Positions 22,297-33,299 of a stretch of 64,000 nt of DNA are shown here, piece after piece. The notes under the pieces were generated by a model, which ran no database searches, was not told where the DNA came from, and saw only the letters and a program-made list of their open reading frames with translations. The stretch is from Bombyx mori (Eukaryota > Arthropoda > Insecta > Lepidoptera > Bombycidae). The position numbers were made by a program, and so were the translations under genes. The stretch covers positions 9,610,001 to 9,674,000 of the forward strand of contig NC_085123.1 of NCBI RefSeq assembly GCF_030269925.1, in the 5' to 3' direction. Numbering within the stretch: the first letter of the stretch is position 1; the number at the start of each line of letters is the position of its first letter.

Positions 22297-23132
22297 ATTG
22301 AGAATAGTTTGTCGTAATTGTTTCAAATAGCAACAAAACCAGCTTGTTCACAGTCATTGCTTATTTTTACTGTTCCTCTTCTTACTTCTAAACGTTTTCT
22401 CTGGAAATAGCACGTGTGTGTAAATGAGTTCGTTTCTCTGATCGTAAAAAGTTATTACACGCTTTCTTGAACCTCACTTCCAATTAAATATTACTGAATC
22501 GCTCGAAAGGAATGTGTGAAACATAGAATTCAGGACAATACCTAATGTTCTGCGAGAAGATTCAGGCATAATAAAAAAAGAAATAAAAGGAATTGTAAAT
22601 GAATAATAATATCGGTGTATTTAATTTTATTACTTACGCTTTTGGATGAGAGCCGTTGGCTATATGTTAGAAGGCGATTAGGCATTTTAATCGTTTCAAA
22701 ATAATGCTTTGTGATACAATTAATATAAATATTTGTTCAGAAATCGTGTAATAATTTTTAGGTTAAAGTGTGAACTCCTCTTTCGAAAGCGAAGCGGTCT
22801 CTTTAAAACTAAAGAAATAATAGTGGTGAGCATCTGTTGGTTACGCCTCTGATGTTGTCCACAAGCGACAATGACTACTTAAAGTCAGTGAAGCTGATAT
22901 TTTAGTTGTCTTGGCAATAATAGAAGAATCTGCGTCACTCGAAATTCGAACACCAATCAAGTGATTTATAGCAAAATTATTACAAAGGCTTAATTTTATT
23001 TGCTATGTTTTCTTTATAGACCCTTTTTTGTTATTATTCTATTATTATTAATATTAGCCTCAAATAATAAATAGTCCACCTATTTTCGATGAGAACCTAG
23101 CTAATCTTTTGTGATGTAATGATGTCGTCGTC
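22297..23132. other. Gene-free AT-rich stretch
   Basis: No gene or named repeat recognised. Confidence 0.45.
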
Positions 23133-23136
23133 GATG

Positions 23137-23430
23137 AATGAAGTCGTCGTGGCCTAAAGGATAAGACGCCTGGTGTATTCGTATGTAGCGATGCGACTGT
23201 GATGGTGTTCGAATTCCGCAAAAATGATAACTTGCGTATTTACTAGTGGTGGGACGTATTGTCAACTCGCATGGGTACGCACTGTCTTGTTCTGCCGTGA
23301 AGCAGTAATGCGTTTCGGTTTTAAGGGAGGGGCAGCCGTTGTACTGTAAAACTGAGACCTAGAACTTATGTCTCAAGGTGGGGGCAGCATTGTTGATATT
23401 TATGGGCCGCGGTAACCACTTAACACACAA
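23137..23430 (+). mobile_element. Bm1-type SINE with internal deletion
   Basis: The head 'gaagtcgtcgtggcctaaag' and 'gtgttcgaattccgca' join directly to the 'ttgcgtatttactagtgg' middle. The stretch of about 100 bp normally between them is missing. The 3' end is degraded and lacks a clear poly-A. Confidence 0.85.
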
Positions 23431-23785
23431 AATAAAATATAATTATTTAGGAGTATGAATAATGTCGTTTTCAATTCTATTTTCAAATTAACTTCACGTA
23501 TGAACTTTTCGACAAAAACAGTTTTAATTTTCACTGAACGCAATAAATTGTTCAGAAATGTTTTATTCCGCACCTAATGTATTACTTGTTGGGTCTATTG
23601 TACTGAGCCTTTTGTATTCAAAATAGTCTAAGTACGGTATTCATGTAAATTTATAACAGCAAGCCACACACACGTACATACATGCGTGTATTATATATTA
23701 GTGATTTGGTCGAAATTAATAAGGAAACTTTAACTGACTTAGACGATTAGATGCTTAATAGCATTTTTAACAATAAAACAACGGT

Positions 23786-24043
23786 ACGGTCGTCTGGTGT
23801 AGTGGTAAGTGACATGGTCACTACACAAGGGGGTCGTGGGTTCGAATCCCGCCAAGGGAAGATATTTGTATGATAAATATAAATGTCTTTTCCAGGGTTA
23901 CGGATGTATATTAAATATATGTATGTGTATAATAAAAAATCTTACATTTATTTCCGTTATCTGGTACCTGTAACATAAGTTCTTTACGAACTTATCACGG
24001 GACCAGTTAACGTGGCGTGATTGTTAGTAAATATTTATATTTA
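23786..24043 (+). mobile_element. tRNA-derived SINE (non-Bm1), intact reference copy
   Basis: The head 'acggtcgtctggtgtagtgg' and B-box 'ggttcgaatccc' are followed by 'cttttccagggttacggatg', 'ttccgttatctggtacctgt' and 'ttaacgtggcgtgattg'. It matches 21835-22296 on the other strand but lacks that copy's Helitron. The tRNA part is not a functional gene because no cloverleaf acceptor end is complete. Confidence 0.87.
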
Positions 24044-24134
24044 TTTATTTATTGATGAACCAGAAGACTGGGAGGTCCACCCACTGTTATGTGGCTCTAC
24101 CTAGAGATACGAGGTTGAAGTTACGAAAGTGTTA

Positions 24135-24408
24135 TCTATACTAATATTATAAATAGGAAAGATTTGTTTGTTTGTTTATATTGCATTGGCTCTGAAACTA
24201 CTGAACCGATTTAAAAAAATCTTTCACTGTTGGAATGAATGCCACGTACGCTATCCCCGGTTGACATACGCTATATTTATTATATTTTCAAAAAAATTAA
24301 TGATCCTTACTGAAACTCCAATAATGTAACTCAATGTGTAAAAGAATTACCTAAAATTCTTTACATCACGTGCACTACTAACCAAGCGAAGCCGAAGCGG
24401 GCCGCTCG
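24135..24408 (+). mobile_element. Helitron, diverged
   Basis: Starts 'tctatactaatattataaat' after an A and ends near 'gaagcgggccgctcgt', where family members have 'ggcgggtcgctagt'. It shares 'gatttgtttgtttgttt' and 'actactgaaccgattt' with the 21964 copy. Older than the others. Confidence 0.78.
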
Positions 24409-25094
24409 TACTTTATAATAAGAGCTCCAATAGTTCTTAATTTTGAAAGGTGGATTTTCTCTTCAAGCATATCTCGACTGTTTTTCTGCAGAAACTGGTA
24501 GAATAACTGTACTAGCGCTGGTCATAAATATATCCTACTGCAAGTATAAATTCTAATATCTGTATAAATTCCGCACGTTTGATTTTTATAACTGAAATTT
24601 ATTAATCGTGGGAGTATTTCCTGAATACATGTTACGTGTGTGTTTTAATAGGTAAAATCGCTACCAGCATCAAGATTAGAGCAATGGTATAGTCGCAGAG
24701 CGAGATATGAGTGACCCGATCATCTAAACTGCCAGCATGCGGTTGTTTCTTTCAAGATTATTAAGTATAATCCACACGGGCGTCATTGAATTCCATCATT
24801 ATATAATGATATGTTAATGAACATTAAAACAGATTTAATTCAAAAAATCCCCTTTAAAAACGGACCACAATAATAAATTCATATTTGTTATAACGTATTT
24901 TTGACGTGATATTGACCTTAATTAAGATACACTCGAGCTGAACGTCAGATGTAAATTTTGAAATGTTACATTTGGGAATATTTTTCAGAATACAACGTTG
25001 ATTACTTGACAAAGTGCGGCTCTGTGTGTTTAGGTTCTTGTTCGGTTGTTTTACAGAATAATATGATTCGATCGAATGTTTGCGTTATAGTAAT
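24409..25094. other. Gene-free AT-rich stretch
   Basis: No gene or recognised repeat. Confidence 0.45.
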
Positions 25095-25640
25095 AATAAT
25101 AATAATAACCCTTCCCAGTCTTCCCAGGCGTGGCAGTGTTTAATACATAATAATAATATAACTCTTTATTAAACACCACATGTACAGAGTAAGCATATAA
25201 AACAATAATAGTCGGTGACATAAATTAGCGGCCTTATCGCTGAAAGCGATCTTTTCCAGGCAACCTTGCAGGGAGAGGAATAAGTAAGCTGGACGGTGCT
25301 ATATGTTACTAAGCTTACATAAAAATAAATACTTATATACACAACATAAATACTATACAAGATAGACTTACATACGATTAAATAAATACTAAAAATATGC
25401 AAGTAAATACAAAATAAGGAGCAACTTGTACGAGTCATATTATTGTGCAAGATAGTGCGGTGTTAATTTGAACTTGCAAATTTCCGGCGAGGACGATTGT
25501 TTGATGCTTAAGGGTAGTGCATTCCATAAACGGATTGCTTCAACCGTAAAGGAATGGTCATAAAATTTAATGACGTCCCGTGAGCCGATAACTTCAGTAT
25601 TGTGTGCTTGAAGTTTTACAAGAATAAATACGTAGCCGTT
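25095..25640 (-). mobile_element. LINE 3' end: RT C-terminal tail and 3' UTR
   Basis: On the - strand a frame ending at about 25449 encodes 'SFTVEAIRLWNALPLSIKQS' and a short tail before the stop. The '(F)T..A.RLWNALPLSI' block is typical of the extreme C-terminus of many insect non-LTR RT proteins. The 3' UTR follows and ends in an ATT/TTA microsatellite at 25089-25110. The RT core is absent. The clade cannot be assigned from this piece, but the sequence differs from the R1 and jockey copies in the window. Confidence 0.75.
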
Positions 25641-25872
25641 ATATGATTATTTTGTACGTCTCTTCGCTTGTCGGTTCTGTCAAGACCCTTTTCTCAGTCA
25701 GACGTGTTAAAATCGACGCTTCTAACTTAACTTCACGGAAATATACTTTCGTTTATATCACTTATTTTGATTCCGCAGAGCAACAATCGGTCAATAGTAG
25801 TATAACCAGTACTGATTATATAGCAAGATTATATAGCAGTTGAAATAGCAAAATAATAAAATAATTTCTTTG

Positions 25873-26117
25873 TCTGGTAGTAGGATAACCTCTTGTGAGT
25901 CCGCGCGGGTGGGTACCACCACCCCGCCTATTTCTGCCGAAGCAATAATGCGTTTCGATTTGAAGGATGGGGCAGCCGTTGTAACTATACTGAGACCTTA
26001 GAACTTATATCTCAAGGTGGGTGGCGCATTTACGTTGTAGATGTCTATGGGCTCTAGTAACCACTTAACACCAGGTAGGCTGTGAGCTCGTCCACCAATT
26101 TAAGCAATAAAAAAAAT
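25873..26117 (+). mobile_element. Bm1-type SINE, 5'-truncated
   Basis: From 'ctggtagtaggataacctct' to 'taagcaataaaaaaaa'. Well preserved. It lies about 600 bp upstream of the first recognised Beat-like exon. Confidence 0.92.
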
Positions 26118-26211
26118 CTTGATCCTGTTTCGTTTTAGCTGTGTGTTATTCAGTAAGCCCGCAACGTAAATTGAACAAGACTCGTGGCTAACAAACTCGC
26201 TTTAGTTCAAA

Positions 26212-26305
26212 ACTATATTTGACGCAAGCTTATAAGCTTTACCTAAAATTGTATTTGACATAAGTCTGTAAGCTGCACCTAGAATTGTTTTGACACATGT
26301 TTAGT
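26212..26305. repeat. Imperfect tandem repeat, ~37-bp unit
   Basis: Two and a half diverged units of the form 'aactatatttgacgcaagc...gctttaccta' / 'aattgtatttgacataagt...gctgcaccta' / 'gaattgttttgacacatgt'. Function unknown. Confidence 0.6.
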
Positions 26306-26713
26306 TATAACTTAGTAGGCAATGGAATATACACAAATGCGCGCAGATGTCGCGGTCGCAATTTTATATGTATTTATTGATGGTTTTTGAGCAATAAATA
26401 ATACCTACTCAATATCCGATCAGTTAGATCTTAGACTAAAAAATAAAACTCTTTTTGGTGTGGTAAATGACGTAATTAAAAACTGTGAGGAGGTAAATGA
26501 TATTTATTTCTTTAGGTTCTGATTTTTTTGTTTTCCTACGATACCTACACTATTTGTTGTATGAATTTTCAGACTGTCATTTTGTTCTTGGACGACGAAC
26601 GCGCATGCTCGGGCACTTGTAACAGACATTAATGTCTCATTATAATATTTCAAACCTAGGCCACTACACTCACAATGCCGCTAGTGTTAAATTGAATCAT
26701 GTTTTGTTCACAG

Positions 26714-26880
26714 CAATAACATCGGCGTACGACATCACACAGCTGAAGGTGCCGCTGTATGCAGATCCCCGACGTGCGGCCGAACTGAGCTGCCATTTTC
26801 AAATGGACGACGAAAAACTCCACTCCGTCAAGTGGTACCGGGATATGAACGAGATTTTCCGGTACAATCCGTCTCAGAAG
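26714..26880 (+). CDS. Beaten path-like gene, exon A (first Ig domain, N-terminal half)
   Basis: First recognised exon of a Beat-family immunoglobulin protein. In Drosophila these proteins act in axon guidance and defasciculation and bind Side-family receptors. An acceptor 'ttgttcacag' precedes 26714, and the exon starts in phase 1. The donor 'aag|gtgcgt' follows 26880 in phase 0. The 55 residues include 'AELSCHF' (first Ig cysteine) and 'LHSVKWYRDMNEIFRYNP', which fits the Beat-family 'LYSVKWYKD...FYRYVP' pattern. The five exons (26714-26880, 28934-29117, 31305-31444, 34614-34836, 35378-35460) total 797 nt and splice to about 265 codons with consistent phases. The start and signal peptide are upstream and not found. 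Which Beat paralogue it is cannot be told from sequence alone. Confidence 0.88.
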
Positions 26881-26892
26881 GTGCGTTAAATT

Positions 26893-27150
26893 TAATTGAA
26901 TATGCAATTTCGAAAAGGGCACATCTCTGAAAATGTAAACTGTTTAGGACATGAAAAAAAACTGTAATTATTTTCTAAAGCAGTGTAAAATTTAAAATAT
27001 TAATTTTGAGATATATTTTAGTGTTAATTAGCAATTGAAAATTACTGGAATTATTATAAAATGGGTAAGCCTCAAAATTACATGTATATGAAAAAACGTA
27101 TTTGACAAAATATGCGACATGTGCCCTTTTCGATATTGCATATTCAATTA
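26893..27150. mobile_element. MITE with ~32-bp terminal inverted repeats
   Basis: Termini at 26893-26924 and 27119-27150 are inverted repeats matching at 31 of 32 positions ('attgaatatgcaatttcg...' against its complement), each bounded by TA. It is 258 bp and non-coding. The TA boundary suggests a Tc1/mariner-type non-autonomous element; the exact superfamily is inferred. It begins 10 nt after the splice donor dinucleotide of exon A. Confidence 0.88.
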
Positions 27151-28473
27151 GCCTTGTCACATGACTGTCAGTACAGTTTCAACGCACCGAAACTGATATT
27201 GTGATTCTGCGCATCGCTTGCTGTCTACTGAAAATGTATTCTGCAATGCCTTTTGGATAATTTTACGTTTAATTGCGTAAAGTTTTTGGAACGAAGTTCT
27301 TTATCGGACGATGTGGAGGGGTACCCTAATCGGGAAAAAACGTCCGTAACGTAAGATTTTTATTAGTAATGCATACAGTGTACGACTTAACTTTGTAATA
27401 ACGTACAAAAAATAACATATTTTTTTATCATTCATTGATCACGATCTCAGAGCGTTCGTTTGCGCAATACACTAACTCTTATGCAAACATCCGTGAATGA
27501 ATTGTACCACAATAAGTTCGCACGTTACTGAATGACCGTGGGTTGTTGCGAAATCTCCAGTTTTATTTTCTTTATACCTCGAATAGAACTTAAAATGAAT
27601 ATTTTTATAATAAGGAACTTCGTTCCTATCCAGTGTCCCACGACACCACACATCTTTTTTTTTATTCCTACCAACATTTGGGTTTTTTTATATTAAAATA
27701 AATACGGCTTAATGTAGTGAATCTATGTCCAAGGTTAAATCTGGGTTGGTTTGAAGTTAGCATCGGGCAGCCCGAAAGCTCTTCGAGAGTTCGCGTAATT
27801 CAAATTGTGACCTTTAAAAATGGCGACATCAAAACTTTACTAAAATTTGGTCAATTTTTTTTAGAAGATTTAGATCAAGAAAATTCTTATTTTATTTAAC
27901 AATGAATTTTCTAAGTTTTTTAAGAGATGTTGTAATTATGGTGCTTATGAAAATCATTTGAAACACTTGTATTTATTAACTTATTACTAAATTCGAATGA
28001 TTAATACCACTAGATAATCAGAGTAGCGCACGGCCTAACTGGTTTTAATTTATTACCAGAGCACTGAGGCGCGCAGGCTAGGTAATAGCAATTTTTTAAT
28101 CCGTATTAGCCAACACAGATTAAAAACAAGCAACAAAAAAAAAGGTTTTTTTAATTGAAATTTCAGCTTGAACATATTTTATGTCCAACCTAAATTACAG
28201 TAAAAGTCTGGCCTTGAGAAACGAAATAAGTAGCTCTTTCCGTTTGGAATTTCGAAGTATTTCTATTACACCAACTCCAGTGGAAAAGGGGTAAAGTTGA
28301 AAAGTATAAAATAGTTGGAAATTCACACCATTCAGCTGAAGAAATTTACAGTCTGCAATAATTGTGACGATCTACGCTTTATACGTGATTGTGGTCTGGA
28401 AAATTCCTTTATTAAACTACAAAAAGCGTAGTTATGTTTTTATTATCTGTGCTTCTATTCCTTTATCTATTTA
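27151..28473. other. Beat-like intron, no further gene
   Basis: Part of the 2053-nt intron between exons A and B. Related 19-nt motifs around 'ggaacgaagttc' at 27288 and 27609 are the only structure noted. Confidence 0.5.
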
Positions 28474-28743
28474 TCACTACATAGTATAAAACAAAGTCGC
28501 TTTCTCTGTCCCTATATCCCTATGTATGCTTAAATCTTTAAAACTACGCAACGGATTTTGATGCGGTTTTTTTTAATAGATAGATTAATTGAAGAGAAAG
28601 GTTTCTATGTATAATATGATCCATTAAATAGTAGAGAAATAAATAACTTAATAATAAATAAATAAATTTAATAATCACAATAATTTAATAATAATTAATA
28701 AACCAATAACAATTTCTGAAGCGAAGCAAGGGCGGGTCGCTAG
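28474..28743 (+). mobile_element. Non-autonomous Helitron in Beat-like intron
   Basis: Starts 'tcactacatagtataaaaca' after an A and ends 'gggcgggtcgctag' before a T. It is the same family as 5061-5274, but 56 bp longer because of an AT-rich expansion near 28640-28700. It ends 190 nt upstream of exon B. Confidence 0.9.
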
Positions 28744-28933
28744 TAATGAAATAAACTAAGTTTTTCTATTGGCTGGCAATGGATTCGTAAGGAACTAGGA
28801 TTTTTTTCTAATTGTATTTTATTTCATGCATGTGTTTTTGTAACTAATACACAGTTTTGCATTTTTACAACCTTTAATCTTTTGTTCTATAGCAGCAGTT
28901 TTAAAATGACTGAGTATTATTCATTGTTCTCAG

Positions 28934-29117
28934 CCGCCAATACGACTGTTCAATATAACGGACATCATGGTACAAGGCGGAAAATGTGAGGTAGACTCTT
29001 GCATGGTCCGAGTTATGCCTCCACCCATAGCTACGAGAGCCGCATACACTTGTGAAGTATCAACGGAAGGGCCAAAGTTCTTTATTGCGAGAAAGACAAA
29101 ACATATGACTGTTGTTG
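28934..29117 (+). CDS. Beaten path-like gene, exon B (first Ig domain, C-terminal half)
   Basis: Acceptor 'tgttctcag' ends at 28933. The exon opens in phase 0, matching exon A, and closes in phase 1 before 'gtgagt'. It encodes 61 codons beginning 'PPIRLFNI' and containing 'ATRAAYTCEVSTEGPKF', the Y-x-C that pairs with the exon A cysteine to close the first V-type Ig domain. The 'YTCEVS.EGP.F' wording is the Beat-family hallmark ('YRCEVS.EAP.F'). The domain also has two extra cysteines ('GKCEVDSCMV'), which could form an additional disulphide loop. Confidence 0.9.
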
Positions 29118-29167
29118 GTGAGTCGTTTTTATTTGGTTATAAAATTTAGTCATTTTATATTTTTAGA

Positions 29168-29335
29168 TAAAAAAAAATTATGGCTTAGAACGGTGGACGA
29201 GCTCACAGCCCACCTGGCATTAAGTGGTTACTGGAGCCCATAGACATCTACGACGTAAATGCGCCACCCACCTTGAGATAATAATAATATAAGTTCTAAG
29301 GTCTCAGTATAGTTACAACGGCTGCCCCACCCTTC
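29168..29335 (-). mobile_element. Bm1-type SINE, 3' part, in Beat-like intron
   Basis: 'acgagctcacagcccacctg', 'catctacgacgtaaatgcgc' and 'gttacaacggctgccccacc' follow a short T/A-rich start about 50 nt after the exon B donor. 5'-truncated. Confidence 0.88.
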
Positions 29336-31304
29336 TACTATCCTCCTAATGCTAAGTCATTATCGAACGTTAAAGACATTGCATAATTTGAATTTTTATC
29401 TATCGCACCCTTCCGACCGGAATACATAATTGTTTCTGCCGAAATAAGTCGCATGCTTGCTGATAACCATGCTAATCATCTAATAAAAAACTGGTTTTTA
29501 AATAAAAATTACTAATAACGTTCAGGAAAATTTAACCTCGTAAAATTACTTTTGATTATAAAATAAGCACCCAGTCGAACCAATGTTTGAATACAACCAC
29601 TACTTCTTATAAATAAAAGAAAAAGAAAAATATAACGATTTATCAACAGTTTATTTGATTTTCTGCCATGTCCTCGAAAAGTTTTATGATTGTGTTTACC
29701 CTACTAACAAACGTAGAACACAATAAACAAAACTCTATTGTTATCTAAAATATTTCCCTAACAATATGTCCTAATATTATAACTATGTCTCACATAGTCC
29801 CATGTATAGCAAAGTTCTACACAAAGGACATTATATCTCGATTTCTATTATTAAAGCATCCGTTGGGCTATTAGTACACAATACTGTCGAACGGTCACTG
29901 AATGACCCTATCCACATTATTTCCCGGTCCAAGAGGCTGTTTAGATTAAATCAGCGACGTTTGCATTCGAGTCTTGAAATATTTTGTTGATCTTATTTGT
30001 GGTTTTGTTATTTCTGGTCACCGTCCAAACGTTGGAAATAGTAATGGTAGAATTATTCTTGTTCTATTCTATACTATTACTGGTGGTAGATTGTGAGTCC
30101 GCACGGAGAGATCTAAATGCAAAACATAATTGTCTGCTTGAACTAGGTTAAAAATCTGCATGCTATTTCTGAAGAGATACTGCTGTGGGCTAAAACGAAG
30201 GATATTTAGAACATGTTAATTATGCAAAAGAGAGTTAGTTATTCGAACCGTTTAAAATATAAAATTCGAATTTCACTTCGGCGGGTTTTGACGACAGTTG
30301 ATATGCTGTATCGTAATATATTTATAGTAGTATCATGTACGTCCATTATAATTTTAAAATGTGAAATTCGTTTAGTAAACGAAGTAACATACATTAAAAA
30401 ATAATGGATATCAAAGTAAGCCGGATAAGCCTTTAAATCGCCTATACAAAATTAATAACTCGCTCCTTGGCCGGGGTATAATTTATCACAGTAAACTTCC
30501 CACTGGTATTTTGGATTTTAGAGCTTTCAGAGTTTTAAAATAAAAATAAAAAGAGTTTGAATAGCGAAGACGTATTAGTCAGCGATTATGTGAATGATAA
30601 AACAGCTTGGGTTTGAAGTTGTCCTCTACACAAAATAATACTGAACAGATCTTTAGTCAATGTAGACTGGTTGTAATATTACATATCACACGGATCCATG
30701 TTAGCAAAAGAGCAAGTCCTGAGTTTCTTGCCAATTTTCCTCAGTGATGAGCATTCCGGAACATTACAAGTCATGACGATTTGAAGGCACCTACTTATAC
30801 AAAAAAAAACATATTGATTGTTACATTTTGATGTTCAATGTTAATTTTATATTCAATTCAATCATTCTTTTTCAAGATTTCATAATACTCGTACATCACT
30901 AGCCAACCAAGCCATAACCCGTAAAGCCACATTCACATAATGAAATTTTCACTACTATAATTTTCGCGATGTCTTGAACACAAACAGTTTATAACTTTTG
31001 CTGTCGAGTGTACTATCGGACTAAAAGTTTAGTGTACCACAAAACCAAACTGCACACCGCACGGGCTCACAACAAGTTTTATCCGCGCAATTATCTCGGG
31101 TAAATTTGAGTCGACATCGACATTAAGACGGTTGCTCAACAATAGTACCGTAGCTTGGAATAAACGGTTTAATCAACTTAAGAATTAAGGACAATATCGA
31201 AGAAGGACGAGGTCTCTCGAGCGAATCATCATCAAATACGAAACTTAGTAATGAACTTATGATACCTAGTTTCTGTAATTTATTCAAAACTGCTTTTAAT
31301 TTAG
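29336..31304. other. Beat-like intron, no further gene
   Basis: Remainder of the 2187-nt intron between exons B and C. A Bm1 scrap lies at about 30078-30108 ('actggtggtagattgtgagt'). ORFs here have no recognised domain. Confidence 0.5.
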
Positions 31305-31444
31305 CCATACCGGAAATGGATCCTGTCATAATTGGAGCTCCGAAAGTACTGAAGCCGGGGGAACAGATATTCCTAAACTGCACGTCGGATTACTCGTTGC
31401 CACCGTCCGATATTAATTGGTACATCGATGATGAGTTTCAAAAG
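31305..31444 (+). CDS. Beaten path-like gene, exon C (start of second Ig domain)
   Basis: Acceptor 'tttaatttag' ends at 31304; it is a weak pyrimidine tract, but the phase (1) matches the end of exon B. The donor 'aag|gttagt' follows 31444 in phase 0. The 47 codons include 'PVIIGAPKVLKPGEQIFLNC' and 'SDINWYIDDEF', with the cysteine and tryptophan of a second Ig fold. In Beat proteins the second domain follows directly on the first, as here. An open - strand frame over this exon is a shadow. Confidence 0.88.
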
Positions 31445-32485
31445 GTTAGTACTACACAATTTCTCGTCTAATAACCAGGGTTATTCGATTGCTTAACGTG
31501 AACACGATTGGATTTGTGATAGGAAAATCGAACGCTAAACGATTGCAACGCAATTTGACTTATGGCTTCATTTCGCAAGATCTTTTTAACGATATACTTA
31601 CAATCTTGAGTACGTTTCTTTATGTTATATTTAGTGTTGTATTAATATTTTTTTTTAAAATTGTACTAAATTTGAAATTTTGAAAAAAGTTACTGCTCCT
31701 CAATCTAAATTTAAAAAAGCATTTAATTAAAGATTAAAAGGCTGATTTTCAACTAACAGACAACTCACGAACTTTCGTGGTAGTTTAAATTTTTAACAGC
31801 GTTTGAATACTAGGCCACGCCGTCAAATTATATGTAATACAATACATTTCATTTTTAATATTAATTAAGGAACGAGGCTTTTGAAGGTAATGCCGAACGT
31901 TTTGTAGTCGTAGACATGAGAGTTAACATAATTTTATAACATTTTTAGCTATTTATTTATTTCTACATTCAAAATTTTAAGGAGAGGTTATCGTAAGGAG
32001 GACGTACAAAAAAAATCGCATTACAACCCGACAGTCATTAAAATGGCAACGTTTCGTATTTTAGATTTTTGATAAACCGCATATTTATTATTTCTTATAC
32101 AGATTTTTATATTCCTAATGGTGGTTCCATGCATTCGTATAATTATTATAATTATAATTACAGAGTTAATTTAGGTTACTAGTATTCCACAATATATTTA
32201 AGGAGGTTTTATGTAATTTTGACAGCTGTCAGATTGACATTTGCGGTGGGGTGGTATGTTCCGGCCTGTGTGAGTCATCGTCAAACACCGCCGATATCGA
32301 AGCACAATCCACTCAGCAGATAGCTTGAGTTGATTCTGTTTGCTCTCGTCGTACACGAGTTCAATTTGAGAGGATTAGGTAGCCTATTCCGAGATGTGAT
32401 CGAAAACCATGAATGGATGTGTTCATGTGAAATTATTGGCCCGATTTTTCGGATTTTTTTTTCATGGAAGGGAAAAGAATGGAAA
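31445..32485. other. Beat-like intron, no further gene
   Basis: Part of the 3169-nt intron between exons C and D. It includes a perfect 12-bp palindrome 'tgacagctgtca' at 32220-32231. The 61-codon ORF at 32330 has no recognised domain. Confidence 0.5.
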
Positions 32486-32654
32486 AGTCGTCGTGGCCTA
32501 CAGCCGCTGTTGTAACTGTACTTGAGACCTTAGAACTTATATCTCAAGGTGGGTGGCACATTTACGTTGTAGATGTCTATGGGCTCCAGTAACCACTTAA
32601 CACCAGGTGGGCTGTGAGCTCGTCCACTCATCTAAGCAATAAAAAAAAAAAAAA
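32486..32654 (+). mobile_element. Bm1-type SINE with large internal deletion
   Basis: The head 'gtcgtcgtggccta' is joined directly to the distal 'cagccgctgttgtaactgta' block, then 'gatgtctatgggctccagta' and the tail 'atctaagcaataaaaaaa'. About 270 bp of the normal element are missing. Head and tail are otherwise well preserved. Confidence 0.9.
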
Positions 32655-32834
32655 CTTTTCTAAAGTTCGCTAAAATAGATTTTCTTTAGCAACAAATGCC
32701 CTGCCCAAGTCTCTTGATTGTAATTTCAAGTTAAAAATATTGATGGTACTCCAAAATATATATGTAACATAAATAAATCGAAGTCATGTTAAGTACAAGT
32801 CAACTTTATTCAATTATTATTTATACAAGTCAAT

Positions 32835-33278
32835 TTTGAAGTCGTCGTGGCCTAATGGATAAGACGTCTGGTGCATAAGTGTTGAGGCGATGCACTGATG
32901 TTCGAATCTCAGGCGGGTACCAATTTTTCTAATGAAATACGTACTCAACAATTGTTCACGATTGACTACTACGGTGAAGGAATAACATCGTGTAATAAAA
33001 ATCAAACCCGCGAAATTATAATTTGCGTAATTACTGGTGGTAGGACCTCTTGTGAGTCCGCACGGGTAGGTACCACCACCCTGCCTATTTCTGCCGTGAA
33101 GCAGTAATGCGTTTCAGTTTGAAGGGTGGGGCAGCCGTTATAACTGTACTTGAGACCTTAAACTTATATCTCAAGGTGGGTGGCGCATTTACGTTGTAGA
33201 TGTCTATGGGCTCCAGTAACCACTAAACATCAGGTGGGCTCTGAGCTCGTCCACTCATCTAAGTAATAAAAAAAAATT
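32835..33278 (+). mobile_element. Bm1-type SINE, full length, in Beat-like intron
   Basis: Complete from 'tgaagtcgtcgtggcctaat' through 'ggtggtaggacctcttgtga' to 'atctaagtaataaaaaaa'. It is followed by a TA microsatellite (about 33281-33297). It lies only 181 nt from the deleted copy at 32486. Confidence 0.93.
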
Positions 33279-33299
33279 TATATATATATATATATAATA

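Noticed and set aside
27288..27626. 'ggaacgaagttc' motifs at 27288 and 27609 as ends of a transposon.
   Set aside because: Each motif is itself nearly palindromic, so the inverted match is partly trivial. Ends and target duplication could not be defined.
33281..33297. TA repeat as a regulatory site.
   Set aside because: Simple microsatellite expansion at the end of a SINE tail.
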